Shown piece by piece: positions 11,677-23,230 of a stretch of DNA of 64,000 nt. Both the position numbers and the translations under genes were made by a program. Source of the DNA: Pseudisothecium myosuroides. Taxonomy: Eukaryota > Streptophyta > Bryopsida > Hypnales > Lembophyllaceae. Every line of letters begins with the position of its first letter. Position 1 is the stretch's first letter. The stretch spans positions 4,280,501-4,344,500 of the forward strand of contig OX637290.1 in NCBI GenBank assembly GCA_951799445.1, in the 5' to 3' direction. The notes beneath the pieces are model-generated. The model saw only the letters and a program-made list of their open reading frames with translations. It was not told where the DNA came from and did no database searches.

Positions 11677-14600
11677 CTATCATTATTAGATTTTATAGAG
11701 TTCAAGAAGTTAGCTCATATATGTGTATGGAATGCTTTAGTGGTTCATATGTCTAGTAATGGCTTAGCAATGTCATCAAATCTAGTTAGGATGAAAATTA
11801 GCTCAATACTTCGAAATTGTTGACTCCTTTTCAAAGAAAATACTTAGCATTGTAAAAAAAGGCTATTATGCAAAAGTTCTTTACTTATTCTACTTTCTCT
11901 TTCTAGTTTGGATATATCTATATATAAAATATATAAAACGCTAATGATGCTCTATCAAATGAATCCAGTCTTCATGTATTGAGGGGCATAAATCTATCAA
12001 ATCAAAGCATAGTAATTTAGCAAGAATTGAATTACAAATTGAATGAGAAACTAGTATCATTAAAGTTCTATGTAATCAAACAAGAAGAAATTTGATAAAC
12101 AAGAATTGGTATAAACTTAAAGTTTGAACTGCTCAACATTGACAAATGAACTCTAAGATCATAATCCAAGTGCTTAATTAAATATGTATGTGTGTTGAAC
12201 CCGCATGCTCAAAACTGTAGTAAAACCAGGGCTCAACTGAAATTCTTTGATCTATGCTTTGTATGATTTTTAAATAGAATCCCTTCTTTGTTTGATTGCA
12301 TCTTTGGCATGTCCACCTCTATGCTTAGACCTTAATAAAACCCACAAATTAACATTATATCTTTAAATTAATAATGTAGTTACCATGTTTATAAACATGA
12401 TTGTATAAAGTCAATGCATGAACCCTAGACCATGGTGGCCTCATTTTGTATTCAACACTAGAATGCACTTAATCTAAACACAATCTATCACAAATGAATT
12501 GCACAAGAAAAACAAAAAATTCACCCATTCAAGAGTTTGGTGCTCAGAGAGTTGAAAGCAAAGGGGCAAAGAATATTTGCTACCAAGGATCTTCAATGGA
12601 AAAGGGCGCATAGAGCTAGTGAAGACTATTATTTGATTACAGGTGTCAAGTTTCTACTCAAAGGAACTCATTGGAAACGTTTTAGTGGCCATGATGGTCC
12701 TTCAAAGGGCATGGTACCTACATGCTACAGAAAAATATGATGGTTCATTCTTCTCAACTTTCTCATTGTCTTGTTGATGTGGTGGTCTTAATGTGGTGGT
12801 CTTAATGATGAGTTGGATAGGTTCCTTTGCCAATTGGCCAGCATCCAATGGTAATGGAATATTAGTGACAAAACTTAAGGCCTTCCGAAGGGTTTAGCTC
12901 TTTTGTTATGGATTGAAAGTGAGATTGAAAGCTTTATTATGAACAAAAGTGATCCAAGGAGGAAAGTTGGAATCCCAACTTTGAAATTGGAAACTAGAGC
13001 TTGTCTCTCACAACAATGAAAGTCTTTTCATTTTGTCATAAACAAGGGAAATAAAAACTTGAATATGAAAAAGAGGTGAGGTTTGTCTCGAGGTTTGTAT
13101 ACGGATGAAAAGTTTAACTTTAACTGTAAGAAGTTTAGACCTATCACTAAGGTATTTTGACAAAAATTATTTGATTTGTAGACTAATAGGTGCATTCTTC
13201 ATTTCCATAATAATCTTAAAAGTCATTCATTGACCACTTTTGGGCATCAACTTCTTTTACTCTCAAGGGGCAGTGCGAACATTTTTTGTCCTTTGGATGA
13301 CTTCAAAAGGGATTGTAGGATGGAAAAAAATATTTTTTCATCCAATTTTTTAGGGGAGAGCTACTTGAATGCATTTTCAATAAATAGTATTGCATATTCC
13401 CTCACTATGGTATTACTGGCTTTTAAAGAAAAAAAGATGCTTAATCCACGGATCTCCCTTGTAGTGTATTTTGGTCAATTCTTGCTCTTTACACTTGATG
13501 TGAGTTTAGCCGTAAAAATGATTTTTTTGAATTTGAGTCCAACTAGTGAAATGAAGTTTATCAAGTTTAATTCTACTCTAATTGGAAAATTTGAAAAAAT
13601 CTTAAAATTCAATGTTTTATTGCAACTTGAAATTTTGGGCCTTTTCCGGGGCCTATAACCACGATTCATTGATTTTTTAATTTTAAAATGATACAATAAC
13701 TTTGTTTTATACCATGATGTTTTGTACTACAAAATACACCTATGCTAAAAAATTTAGATTTTTTGAGCATACCTTACATGAAGGTCTGATTTGGCACTTA
13801 GGTGCAAAATTAAAATTTTACTTCAGATTCTTAGGGGGCCATATCATCTCGCACCATTCACAAGATGACATGTGGCACTCTTTTTTACAAAAATGATTTA
13901 ATTTATGCCAAATTTGACTTCACATAGGATATTTTGTATTTGATATGAATGTTTGTCACTTTTTTCTTCAAAAGTTCACAATAACTTCAAGTTTTCACAA
14001 AAATCTGAAATTGTTTGCACTTATAGAAGACAAGAAATTTCATCTCTAAAAAAAAAAAAAAAAAATCTTTATTCATGTTTAGTTGCAAAATGGCATCAAA
14101 CAGGGAAAAAAAATGTAAAGCTTAAATTTGTGGACATAGGTACACCCTTTAGGTGTTAAAGAATGAAACTTGTGTATAGTGACTGTAAATGTACACATTG
14201 TATAAGGTAAAATAGCCCACCATGGTCAGAATTAGGAGGGCAATTGAAATTATATATTTTCAACAAAGTATGAATTTGCTATGAATTTTTGAAGTGTTTA
14301 GTGCATCATGGCCGAAAAGAGTCTATAGACTACTCCAAAATCAACAAAATCTGAATCCATGATGCTCATCTTACTCATCTAAAGCAATCATAATAATTTA
14401 AAATATAGAAGGCCTAAAAAGTCAATTCTTACAATGAATTCACACTAAAAAGTAAGAAGTTCCTAAAGAAGTCACTAATCACTCCATTCCTGTCATGTAA
14501 GACATTGATTAAAGCTCAAATCTTATACACTAAAATCCCCCATAATGGAGTCATTTCCTAGGTGTCTACTATGGGGTCATCTAACTACGATAGACTGACC

Positions 14601-14690
14601 TACTTTATCGGTAGTAGTGCATTGTGCTGTAATAACTGTTCTATTGTGTGCATTGATTTATCCTAGTTAATGTAGTGCATGATACTAATA
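11677..14690. other. AT-rich intergenic DNA without recognised genes
   Basis: Open frames at 12537-12740 and 13230-13658 are present but look like no family I know. They lack flanking splice signals or partner exons that would join into a gene. The 13230 frame is mostly low-complexity FSL/K-rich sequence. There is a run of A at about 14048-14064. I see no repeat boundaries. Confidence 0.35.
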
Positions 14691-14845
14691 TACCAAAATC
14701 ACACTAATTATTTAAATTACTGCAAGTTGAAATATTAGTATATTGTACTAATTTTTACAATAATAAAAAATTTCTATACCAAAGTCACACTAGTTGAATT
14801 CTTGCAAGTGGAAATACTAGTACATTGTACCAATATTTTACAATT
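14691..14845. repeat. Tandem duplication, 86-bp period
   Basis: A unit starting TACCAAAATCACACTA at 14691 is repeated as TACCAAAGTCACACTA at 14777. Matching blocks continue to TTTTACAA in both copies. The copies have diverged at several sites and the second is partial. Confidence 0.75.
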
Positions 14846-15166
14846 ACAATTACAATAGAAAAAAATTAACAGTAACACTAATAATCTCCAAGGTGTTGCT
14901 AATCCCTTTCCAAATAAAATCCGTCAAACAGGGAAACCCCCGCCCTGCCTTGGTTAGGACGGCTCCTTGCATTGGGATATGGGTCCCTGTGTGAACGGGT
15001 CTCCTCCCTCCCTAGAGCTGCAGGCCGAGCTTCATCACGTCCCCCGCGAGGAAGAAAGTCACACGGATTGATTTGCGCCTTCTCCATCGAATCGGGACGC
15101 TTGCGCTTGTAGTTTTTTGGCAAGCTCATCAATTTAGGGTTCCACAATCGCTTGCAGCAAGTCACC

Positions 15167-17360
15167 ATGGTATGTGTATCCACTCACTCAGTGCATTTAT
15201 TCCTTCCTGTTTTTCATTTTTCTCATTTGATTCTATTCAGGATTTGTGTTCGAGTTCTGCCAATCGAGGTCTTCGGGTTCTTGTGTGCATTGAACTCAAG
15301 CTCCAGAGTGTTCCTCTGTTCCTTCGGATTGCGCTTTCGGGGGAACATGGTGAGTGAGATGGAGTAGCGCAGGTCGGAACTTAGTCGGAGAGTCGATATT
15401 TATTGCAGTTTGCCTACTAGTCTTCGTGGTTTAGGGTTTCGAGTGCGTTTTTTTTTTTATCGTAGTTGTTCCTTGATCGAGATGTCATTCTTGGTTCCGG
15501 TGGGAAAAGTGAGTTAGGGTTTAGCGTTTGTTAGGTTATCCTGGCTGGTAATTGATGGAGATGAGATTATTAGGTCTAGAATGTTGAACGAGAGGAATTC
15601 AGAATCTGGATACGCTCAGTATAGAACGCATGGCTGGTGCAAATGCCAAAAAATATTGTAGACATTGTTCGGCAGTGGGAGGGCGAGGTCGGGTTTGTAG
15701 CTCAAAGTGCGAAGTATTGGGGTATGCGCAACTCTTTGCCTTTTGTTTGTCTTTCACGTGGAGCGGTGTCAATACTCGAAACTGTAGTTCACATTATAGG
15801 TTCACAGAATATTTATAATCCGAAATATTAATTTCGGAAGGACATGTGTTAATAATGGGTATGATGTGTTGGTATGATTTATAATGGGGTGTGGTATACA
15901 TATTGATGTTGTTATTATTACAAGTTGAATTTTTTTCGTCACTGTTCTGAGTCATTGTCTGTTGCGTTCAGCTTCCACTTTCACTTTTGAAGACAGCTCA
16001 AGGGCATCCTATGGTACGCACCACGCTTGCCTTTGTCGTTCTTGAATTTTTGTGTTGAATTGGATGATTTCATCGACAAATTTAGGTCTAATGATGCAAA
16101 ACCTAGAAGTTTACTGTTGTAATAGTTATATTCGAAACAGAAAAAGCTCTAAGGATGGACATTGCTCCGGTGCTCTTCTGCAGCTCGTTGAGCTCAAGAA
16201 TGGAGAGACTTACAATGGCCATCTAGTGAACTGTGACACATGGATGAATATTCATCTACGTGAAGTCATCTGCACTTCGAAGGTGAGTTTTTGCTCTTTT
16301 CCTGTTTCAAGCCCGCTCATTTGGCTCTGAATCTTAGATCGTTCAAATTGGGCCGATATTGGTGGTTTAAAAATAAGAACATAATTTTTTATAGATTTTT
16401 ACCTTGCCTCTAAAACGGAGATGTGGGTATGGTAGGATGGTGATCGGTTCTGGAGAATGCCTGAGTGCTACATTCGAGGGAATACCATAAAATATTTGCG
16501 GGTGCCCGACGAGGTTGGTGTCTAATTATCCAAGTCTTAGATATAGTTTCATTTATCATTCTTACTGATTATGTCTTCGTTCATATTCCCACAAATATTT
16601 GACAATCTCGGTGATCCCATTGTGCTTAAATTTTCATGGATATGGCTATTACCTGCAGGTAATCGACAAAGTTCAGGAAGAAACAGTAAAACGTTCAGGT
16701 ATGAATATTTTCCCTAATTGGCTCACGAATACTTTATTGAAAAATCGCAAAAGTAATTGTAAATTTCCTGGATTTAAGACATTCTTTCTGACGGGTTTAC
16801 TTGTGCATCTAGGTTTAATTAGTTACAAGAATAACAAAGAACTAGTATTTTTTGCTAGGACACATATTTTCACTCCAATCACTCGTGTTCACAAAGAGTG
16901 TTATTGCGAATTATGCTCAAGGAAATTTAGCTCATGTGAACTATTCGTTTTGTCAGATCGTAAACCAACTATTGGTGGCCGTGGCCGAGGTCGAGGGAGA
17001 GGTGAGGAGGGAGGTGGGCGGGGTGGAGGCAGAGGTGCTGATGGAGGCAGAGGCAGAGGTTATCAGGACGATAGTGCTGCTGGGGGCCGAGGTAGTGCTC
17101 GAGGTGGTGGGGCTCGTGGTGGAGGCAGGTCTGGCGGTGGACGAGGTATGCTTAAAACTGTGTGTCCTCCATTAAGTTGTGTTAATGGGACAGTGATCAC
17201 CGAGTTCATTGGTCTAGGAATATTTAATATCTGGAAATCATGCTTGAGAAATATTAGGATGAGCCAGATAATTGTTTAATTTATTTAACCAAATAGTTCA
17301 AGTTCTTTCCTGATTTTATCGTGAATTACAGGTGGTGCAGGCAGGGGAAGAAGCCAGTAA
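15167..17360 (+). CDS. LSM4: LSM4, U6 snRNA-associated Sm-like protein, 7 exons, 159 aa
   Basis: Exons are 15167-15169, 15972-16013, 16184-16282, 16436-16513, 16659-16698, 16957-17145 and 17332-17360, totalling 480 nt in phase. The product starts [15 protein letters not shown] and continues [16 protein letters not shown] and [14 protein letters not shown] (Sm1 motif region). It then has [20 protein letters not shown] (Sm2 region). The C-terminus is a long RGG/GRG-rich tail (about residues 92-159), as expected for LSM4. LSM4 belongs to the nuclear LSM2-8 ring on U6 snRNA and the cytoplasmic LSM1-7 decapping ring. The initiator ATG is the last codon of the first exon, directly against the GT donor, so exon 1 codes only for methionine. 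The 5' UTR lies upstream of 15167. Confidence 0.96.
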
Positions 17361-17654
17361 AGTATCGTGCCAGTGCAGATATTGTTCTCTGGAACCTGGC
17401 AATTGTCATCTTCTCATTGTAAATTTGGCAGCATTGTGGAAAAGCAACGTGCATGAACAGTATATTTACTCTAGTTCACTGCTCGTCTAGTTTTGAGCTT
17501 TTGGGGTGCACCATCTTTCTGTAAGCAGATCCTCTAGCAGGTTTAACGCAGGCCAGTTGTTAGGTCTATGGTGGGATGTGAATAATTGCTCCAATGGTCC
17601 ACCTTTCCCACTAGTGAGAAAATGTAGGATTCAATCTATTCAGGTGTGGTGACT
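17361..17654. other. LSM4 3' flank
   Basis: Probable 3' UTR and downstream flank of LSM4. No other feature is seen. Confidence 0.5.
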
Positions 17655-18388
17655 AGCAAATTGCAACAGAGCCTAGGCGTAGACATGCAATTAGGCTCAG
17701 GAAGTGTGACAGTTTTTAAATGCCACGGGCTTTTTGAGTAAATGCATGGGTAGGATATCTAAAGTATTGACCACATTTTGTTTATGCCGAGAGTCAGAAA
17801 CGGCAATCGCTTAATCTTGACCTAATCATATTTGCACTCTGTTCCTAATATCAAAAAACTGTGGCCTGATCGTTGGAGCTGGCTGCGGAATTTTGACGGT
17901 CTAAGGAATCCTCTTCGCAAGAAAATCATGAACCCCTGCTTACCCGAAACCGGCGAAGGACATCCTTGGATATCCTTAGCCGCATCCTAAATAAAAGATT
18001 AAACCCTAAACCCTAAACCTTGGATCTAAATCGGACGAGAATTCACCACAACGAGAGATTAGGGTTTGAGCCTTTTACTGTTTGCACCACCAGCGGGCTT
18101 CTCTGTTATCTTCGTGGTCTTCTTTGATTTCTTCGTGGCAGGAGCGGCCGTGGTCAGTCTGTTAGTTGTTACGTTGGGATCGGAAGCCCTGCAATGTGCA
18201 AACAAACTGATACAGCTTCAGCCTTCCTGCAATGTAGCAAACAAACTGGTTCTGTAAAATACTCTCTGGGAAGTCTAGCCTAGGATGAAAACTGGTAGAT
18301 TTGCACAAATGATGTAATGCAACAAAGATCTTAGGGTGAAGATCCTCGCCAATCTGCTCTGGAAGTAGAATCAAAACGGCTATGCCTG
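17655..18388 (+). repeat. Inverted segmental duplication 1, left arm
   Basis: About 730 bp here is the reverse complement of 22495-23230, with scattered substitutions and small indels. Diagnostic shared blocks are GCCACGGGCTTTTTGAGTAA (17722), the tandem telo-box TAAACCCTAAACCC (about 18000-18019), and GCAGGAGCGGCCGTGG (18138). The telo-box and a lysine-rich reading frame on the minus strand (KKSKKTTK) suggest a promoter and start of a former gene, which I cannot identify. Confidence 0.85.
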
Positions 18389-18600
18389 ACAAGCTCTATC
18401 GCTATCACTGGTCACGATGCTATTACCTCAGCAAACACTCGAAAAACTTCGCAACGTCCACGTCGTTCTCTCCTCTTATTTATTCTTCATGGTCCTTCAG
18501 ATGCTAATACAAAATTCATAACAAATTCATATGGTGTCCAAATAATGCATGCTACAATATGTTGGAATCCTCTTTTAGTTGCCCACATAATCCAATAAGA
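18389..18600. other. Spacer between the duplication arm and the tandem repeat
   Basis: No feature is recognised. Confidence 0.4.
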
Positions 18601-18740
18601 GTAATTCACGTTTCATGACAGTAACTACATTCAATTGTAGATGCAATAATAGTAATTCACGTTTCATGCTAGTAGCTACATTCAATTGTAGATGCAATAA
18701 TAGTAATTCACGTTTCATGATAGTAACTACATTCAATTGT
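18601..18740. repeat. Tandem repeat, 51-bp unit, 2.8 copies
   Basis: Units beginning GTAATTCACGTTTCATG start at 18601, 18652 and 18703. Each continues into AGTA.CTACATTCAATTGTA and differs by only a few bases. The last copy is incomplete. Confidence 0.92.
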
Positions 18741-19305
18741 TATTAGTAGCGATATTAGGTATGCATACCTAAGTCAGCCTCATCAGAGCATTGCACAATG
18801 TTCCAAACATGCCAGCTTGTGATCTTCAAAATTCCTAGTACAATCATCAGATAATTCCACCAAAAACTACAGAATGACGAGATCCTCAGCCCTCGCAATT
18901 TCAAACATATTCTGTAACGTAACGACCGTGAGCGTACTGGAGAGCATTGAACCAAGCAATGCAAGACAAGAGTCGTATAGAGGACCTGCAGGGCAGACTT
19001 GGCGTTTTATAGTTTATTGAAGGCAACAAAATATAGAGAATCACACTGTATTTGAAAAACCAAATGTCATTGAGATCAACCCCAACAGGACCCATTTCGT
19101 GTACATTCTTTTAGTAGACCCTAAGCATGAAACCTGAAGGTTGTTCTGACATTTTCACAAATCATACGCTCCGTCCTTTAGGGTCTGTGATTTGTGATCA
19201 AAGAGCACCCTGAAGCAAAGATGGGGGTCTTCATCTTTGAGGGTATAGTATACAGGGAATAATATGCAGGGTCCTCTATAGTAAGCTTACAAACTAGCCG
19301 AGCTT
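18741..19305. other. Downstream flank of the minus-strand gene
   Basis: Likely contains the 3' UTR of the gene ending at 19306. The overlapping open frames at 18755-19095 are unsupported. Confidence 0.4.
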
Positions 19306-20584
19306 CTACAATGGCACGTTATCCTTCCTGGGCTCTTCGCTAGCGGACGGCCTTGTGGATTCCCCAGCTGTTGCTTCCTTGGCACCAACTGCAGGTTCCT
19401 GTTGAGTTTTGTTTTTCATCACTTCAGCAAGCCCTTCCTGATACCCCTCCACAAAGCTCTTGAGTGCATCTCGGTATGCGCTAGCACGTGTCATGTAGAT
19501 CCGTTGCAGGGCAGGTTTTATATGTTCTGCACCTGCTCTCGCTGCCAAAGCTGCCAAAGAATGCAAGTAGGGTACATCAATGACTGGTCAAACCTCACAG
19601 CTACTTCCTGGACAAGTTTCATGCAAACATCATGGAATTTTAATGAATGCAAATTTCAGTTCTTCGTTTCACAGTGGCTGATCGCAGAAGACTGCAATTG
19701 CAGATGCTCAACCTCGCATCCAATATTCTAAACTGCTCAATACCTTAACCCCTAAAAGATCAAGGATTCATGGTCTTAAAGTGACCAATTGGATTATTCA
19801 TACTGTGAATATTCAGATGGGACTGAACTTTACATCCCCAGAATCAGTGAAGAACATTGCATCTGTTGGTCGAAAAAAAAACACAATGGACAAAAGATAT
19901 TCCTCATACGACAAACATGAGGCCTGATTTGGACATTTTTCTCTTTCAAGAGTTAAGGCTCAATCTGAGAAACAAATTTGGCTCACCGAGTTCCTCTATC
20001 GAAGACGGCTCAGCGGCTTCCTTCGTCTTCTCTGCCACTTCAGGATCGTCCTGTTCATCTAGACCTGCTTTCTTCCAATCCTCCTTCGTCCGTCCTCCTC
20101 TAGTAAAGCTTTTGGCGAGAAGACTGGCCGGAGTTCTCACTATCTGCAAACAGAGCAACAACTTCTCCTTTAAAAAAAAACTAAACTTGCAAGAACTCGA
20201 AAATTGAGCAGCAAATAACTAGCACCATTTGAAACCCTAGGACTCTACCTCAAAGCATTATTCTCAAAACACCTTCTTCACATAATTACGTTCTTGAGAT
20301 TCTAAAAGGTCTTCCTTCGAATGCAGAGTTAGGGTTTAAAGCAAAGACATATAGGCAGAGTGACAGCCCTCCTCGAAAATCCTAAACCCATATTGAACAC
20401 GACTGAATGATCTGAAAAGAAGAAAATTGGTGTGTACGTAAACATAATCCTTGAATGCAAGCTTCCTGGGCTTCGGTTTATCCTTGTAATGAGGAGGATT
20501 CGGCAAGGAGGACGGAAACGCGATCTCCTTCAAGTCGTGCTTCACGTAATGCTTGATGTTGCGCCATGCCACGCCCCACTTCAT
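19306..20584 (-). CDS. Conserved plant protein of unknown function, 3 exons, about 182 aa
   Basis: On the minus strand the exons are 20584-20438, 20143-19987 and 19550-19306, totalling 549 nt in phase. The product begins MKWGVAWRNIKHYVKHDLKE followed by IAFPSSLPNPPHYKDKPKPR. It ends with RAGAEHIKPALQRIYMTRAS, then AYRDALKSFVEGYQEGLAEV and a charged Ser/Glu tail. I recall plant homologues with the same MGVAWRNLKHYxKHDLKEIAFPSS start and the PALQRIYMTRASxYRDALK core, annotated only as uncharacterised. The function is not known to me. A start six codons upstream (20602) is possible. The exon 1 donor is either 20437 (GTACAC, chosen) or six bases earlier. The basic, amphipathic N-terminus could be an organelle signal, which is speculation. 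Confidence 0.8.
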
Positions 20585-20602
20585 CCCTACTCCTCCAATC
20601 AA

Positions 20603-20946
20603 CCCTTAATCCTAAACCCTAAAAATATTTGGTGAATTCTTCATTCTCTACCTCATAACAACGGAGCACCAGGATGTCGCAAAGGAATAGGCCTATGAGG
20701 GGTAACTAAAAAACACGACCGGGAAGACGAAAATTAACGGAGGTGTCGTAATGCTTGCTGATGCAGCATTCCAGTCATGATGTTGTGTCCTATGGAGAAT
20801 GAGATTTACCTGCACAAATTACGAAGCTCTGTAAGGCGAATCTGCTTGTGGTCGTAGCTACACCTCTTTCAATGAATCGTGCATCGTGCATGCTCGATCG
20901 CTACAAAACTCCAAATCCTAAGTAAGCCCCAAGTCTTATATTTTGA
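20603..20946. other. Promoter region of the minus-strand gene
   Basis: A telo-box (AAACCCTAA, about 20614-20622) lies just upstream of the minus-strand start codon. The rest shows no feature. Confidence 0.5.
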
Positions 20947-22115
20947 AAGTGCGTTTTGCTATTGATTTCATGGAAAAACAATACGCTCAAACTGTAATCT
21001 CACACATCAACTTCGAGGAACAAGATGACGAAGAACACTGCAAAATTGGAAATTCAAATCCTTTTTACCGTGTTTTGGCAAAAGACTGTCGCGCTCTTGC
21101 CAATTCTTCTTTGAAAAACTATGCAGTCGAGCTGTAATCTTTCAAATCGACAGTGAGGAACAAAAGATGATTTAAGAGTGCCGGAGTATTTCAGATTCAA
21201 TTGTTGGAGTGCGTTTCTGCTATCCGACTTCATTGAAAAACATGAGGAACACGATTACCAAGAACGCTGCAATATTGGAGACTTGATTTTTCTGGACTGC
21301 GTTTTAGCAAACGCCTTCTGCGTTCTTGTCAATTCTTCTTTGAAATAAATATGCATTCGAGCTATAATCTCTCAGATCAACATTGAGCAACGTTAACAAG
21401 TTCCTGATGATTTGAAAAAGCGAGAATGTTCTAGAACGGTAACCAAGCACGATGAATTCAAAAGAAAGAGAACAAAAAGGCCATGTCCCTGAGCTGGTCT
21501 GATCGTATAAAATAGAGTTAAAAAAAATTAAAAGAAAGAAAGAGGAGAGTGACCGAAAATTCGAAGCATGGAATGAAGGGACAGCGCCAGCGGAGGATTG
21601 TTACCGGAGTTGTCGGGCGTGGCACCGGAGAAATAGAGGTGATTGATGCGTCGCAAATAGTCGCGCTCATACTTGCGGTACTTGGAAGCCATGGCGGCTG
21701 CCTCCACAGCCTCGGAACTGACCATCTGCATGGTTGTCGGCAAGCTCCTTTGATCACGTGCAAAATAACAGACTTCCCGGAATGACTCTCCAACTGGCTG
21801 TAGCTGCCAATCTCTCACTCCATTAATTTCGACAACACCGCGAGTGTACAAAACGAGGGAAATGAAGCGCGCGGAGACGAGGATTAAGCGAAACCGTCCT
21901 CTCTGCACAAGAACATCACAAAGAGGCTCCGCATGTGAGGAAACTGAACTACTGAAGGAGAAGAAGCAGAAGAACAGCGAGTGACTCCCAGCCCCCACAG
22001 AGTCATAGCCCTCAATGGAAAATGGGAAACCATCTCTGTGCTGTGAGGTTCCTTCATTTGTTCCCGGCGCCGGCGTTCCCGCGTCAGGGAAGCGTAAGCG
22101 TCCCCTGACGGGACC
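20947..22115 (-). pseudogene. Truncated inverted copy of the 34.1-35.2 kb gene start (duplication 2, left arm)
   Basis: This is the reverse complement of 34105-35243 at high similarity. It contains the same upstream region, an intact exon 1 on the minus strand (21731-21605, starting MQMVSSEAVEAAAMASKYRK and ending at a GT donor), and intron 1 with its internal repeats. Homology stops at about 20947, before exons 2 and 3, so a full protein cannot be made from this copy. The exon 1 donor is phase 1, while the next minus-strand exon acceptor downstream (20143) is phase 0. Splicing into that gene would shift the frame. Confidence 0.85.
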
Positions 22116-22494
22116 CATAATAAAAAGAATGGTGCCACGGGAAGAGGAAGCAGAATGCAACTTATAACAATGGAAAACATGTATAATACATGTGTCCCGA
22201 TTTTGGGAATTTTCTCAGTCGTGTGTTCTTTTTGGATGGATTCCGTGCTTAATGCCGAGTACAACTGATTGTTCTTGGAGGTGCCTTTATCCTGTTCGGC
22301 AAGTGTGGAATCAGAGTGATCGAGCTTGTTCTCGTGAGCATTCTGGGGAAAATTTAACGATGCGTGCGTCATAATGGCTTTGGAATTAAAGCCCTAGCAT
22401 CATTTGGGACTTGCTATCAAGTTACCCAAGCTTCCCAAGGGTGAAGATATTCCTTTCGGATTGATAAGGATCGCGACTGAATTTTATATTAGCA
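22116..22494. other. Spacer between duplication arms
   Basis: An open frame begins at 22404 and runs into the next arm (to 22886). Its first 30 residues are unique to this copy and unrecognised. Confidence 0.35.
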
Positions 22495-23230
22495 TAGCCG
22501 TTTTGATTCTACTTCCAGAGCAGATTGGCGAGGATCTTCACCCTAAGATCTTTGTTGCATTACATCATTTGTGCAAATCTACCAGTTTTCATCCCAGAGA
22601 GTATTTTACAGAACCAGTTTGTTTGCTACATTGCAGGAAGGCTTATCAGTTTGTATCAGTTTGTATCAGTTTGTTTGCACATTGCAGGGCTTCCGATCCC
22701 AACGGAAGAACTAGCAAACTGACCACGGCCGCTCCTGCCACGAAGAAATCAAAGAAGACCACGAAGATAATAGAGAAGCTCGCTGGTGGTGCAAACAGTA
22801 AAAGGCTCAAACCCCTAATCTCTCGTTGGGGTGAATTCTCGTCCGATTTAGATCCAAGGTTCCAAGGTTTAGGGTTTAGGGTTTAATCTTTATTTAGGAT
22901 GCGGCTAAGGATATCCAAGGATGTCCTTCGCCGGTTTTGGGTAAGCAGGGGTCCATGATTTTGTTGCGAAGAGGATTCCTCAGACCGTCACAATTCCGCA
23001 GCCAGCTCCAGCGACCAGGCCACAGTTTTTTGGTATTAGGAACAGAGTGCAAATATGATTAGGTCAACATTGAGCGATTGCCGTTTCTGACTCTCGGCAT
23101 AAACAAAATGTGCCCAATACTTTAGATGTCTTACCCATGCGTTTACTCAAAAAGCCCGTGGCATTTAAAAACTGGCACACTTCCTAAGCCTAATTGCATG
23201 TCTACGCTAGACTCTGTTGCAATTTCCAAG
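22495..23230 (-). repeat. Inverted segmental duplication 1, right arm
   Basis: Reverse-complement partner of 17655-18388, including the telo-box tract (TTTAGGGTTTAGGGTTTAA, about 22869-22887). A short expansion of TATCAGTTTG (three times, 22645-22673) distinguishes it from the left arm. A plus-strand open frame (22404-22886) crosses it and includes LPEQIGEDLHPKIFVALHHL and a lysine-rich stretch (TKKSKKTTK). The left arm lacks an equivalent intact frame, so I do not call it a gene. Confidence 0.85.

Noticed and set aside
14899..15183. 94-codon minus-strand frame at the LSM4 5' end
   Set aside because: It overlaps the LSM4 5' UTR and start codon, resembles no family and lacks partner exons.
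16852..17175. Plus-strand frame encoding a Glu/Val-rich repeat ([11 protein letters not shown])
   Set aside because: It is the wrong frame of the LSM4 RGG-tail exon (16957-17145).
18000..18020. Tandem CCCTAAA copies as an interstitial telomere
   Set aside because: Only two or three units are present, in a promoter-like setting repeated in both arms. A telo-box explains them better than a telomere relic.
21528..22160. 210-codon minus-strand frame in the duplicated segment
   Set aside because: Only its central part (from 21731) is exon 1 of the duplicated gene. The rest is promoter and intron read through, as the donor at 21605 and the 34-kb copy show.
22404..22886. 160-codon frame across duplication 1, right arm
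   Set aside because: The left arm does not keep an equivalent frame, the sequence is unrecognised and there is no splice context. It is left as part of the repeat.
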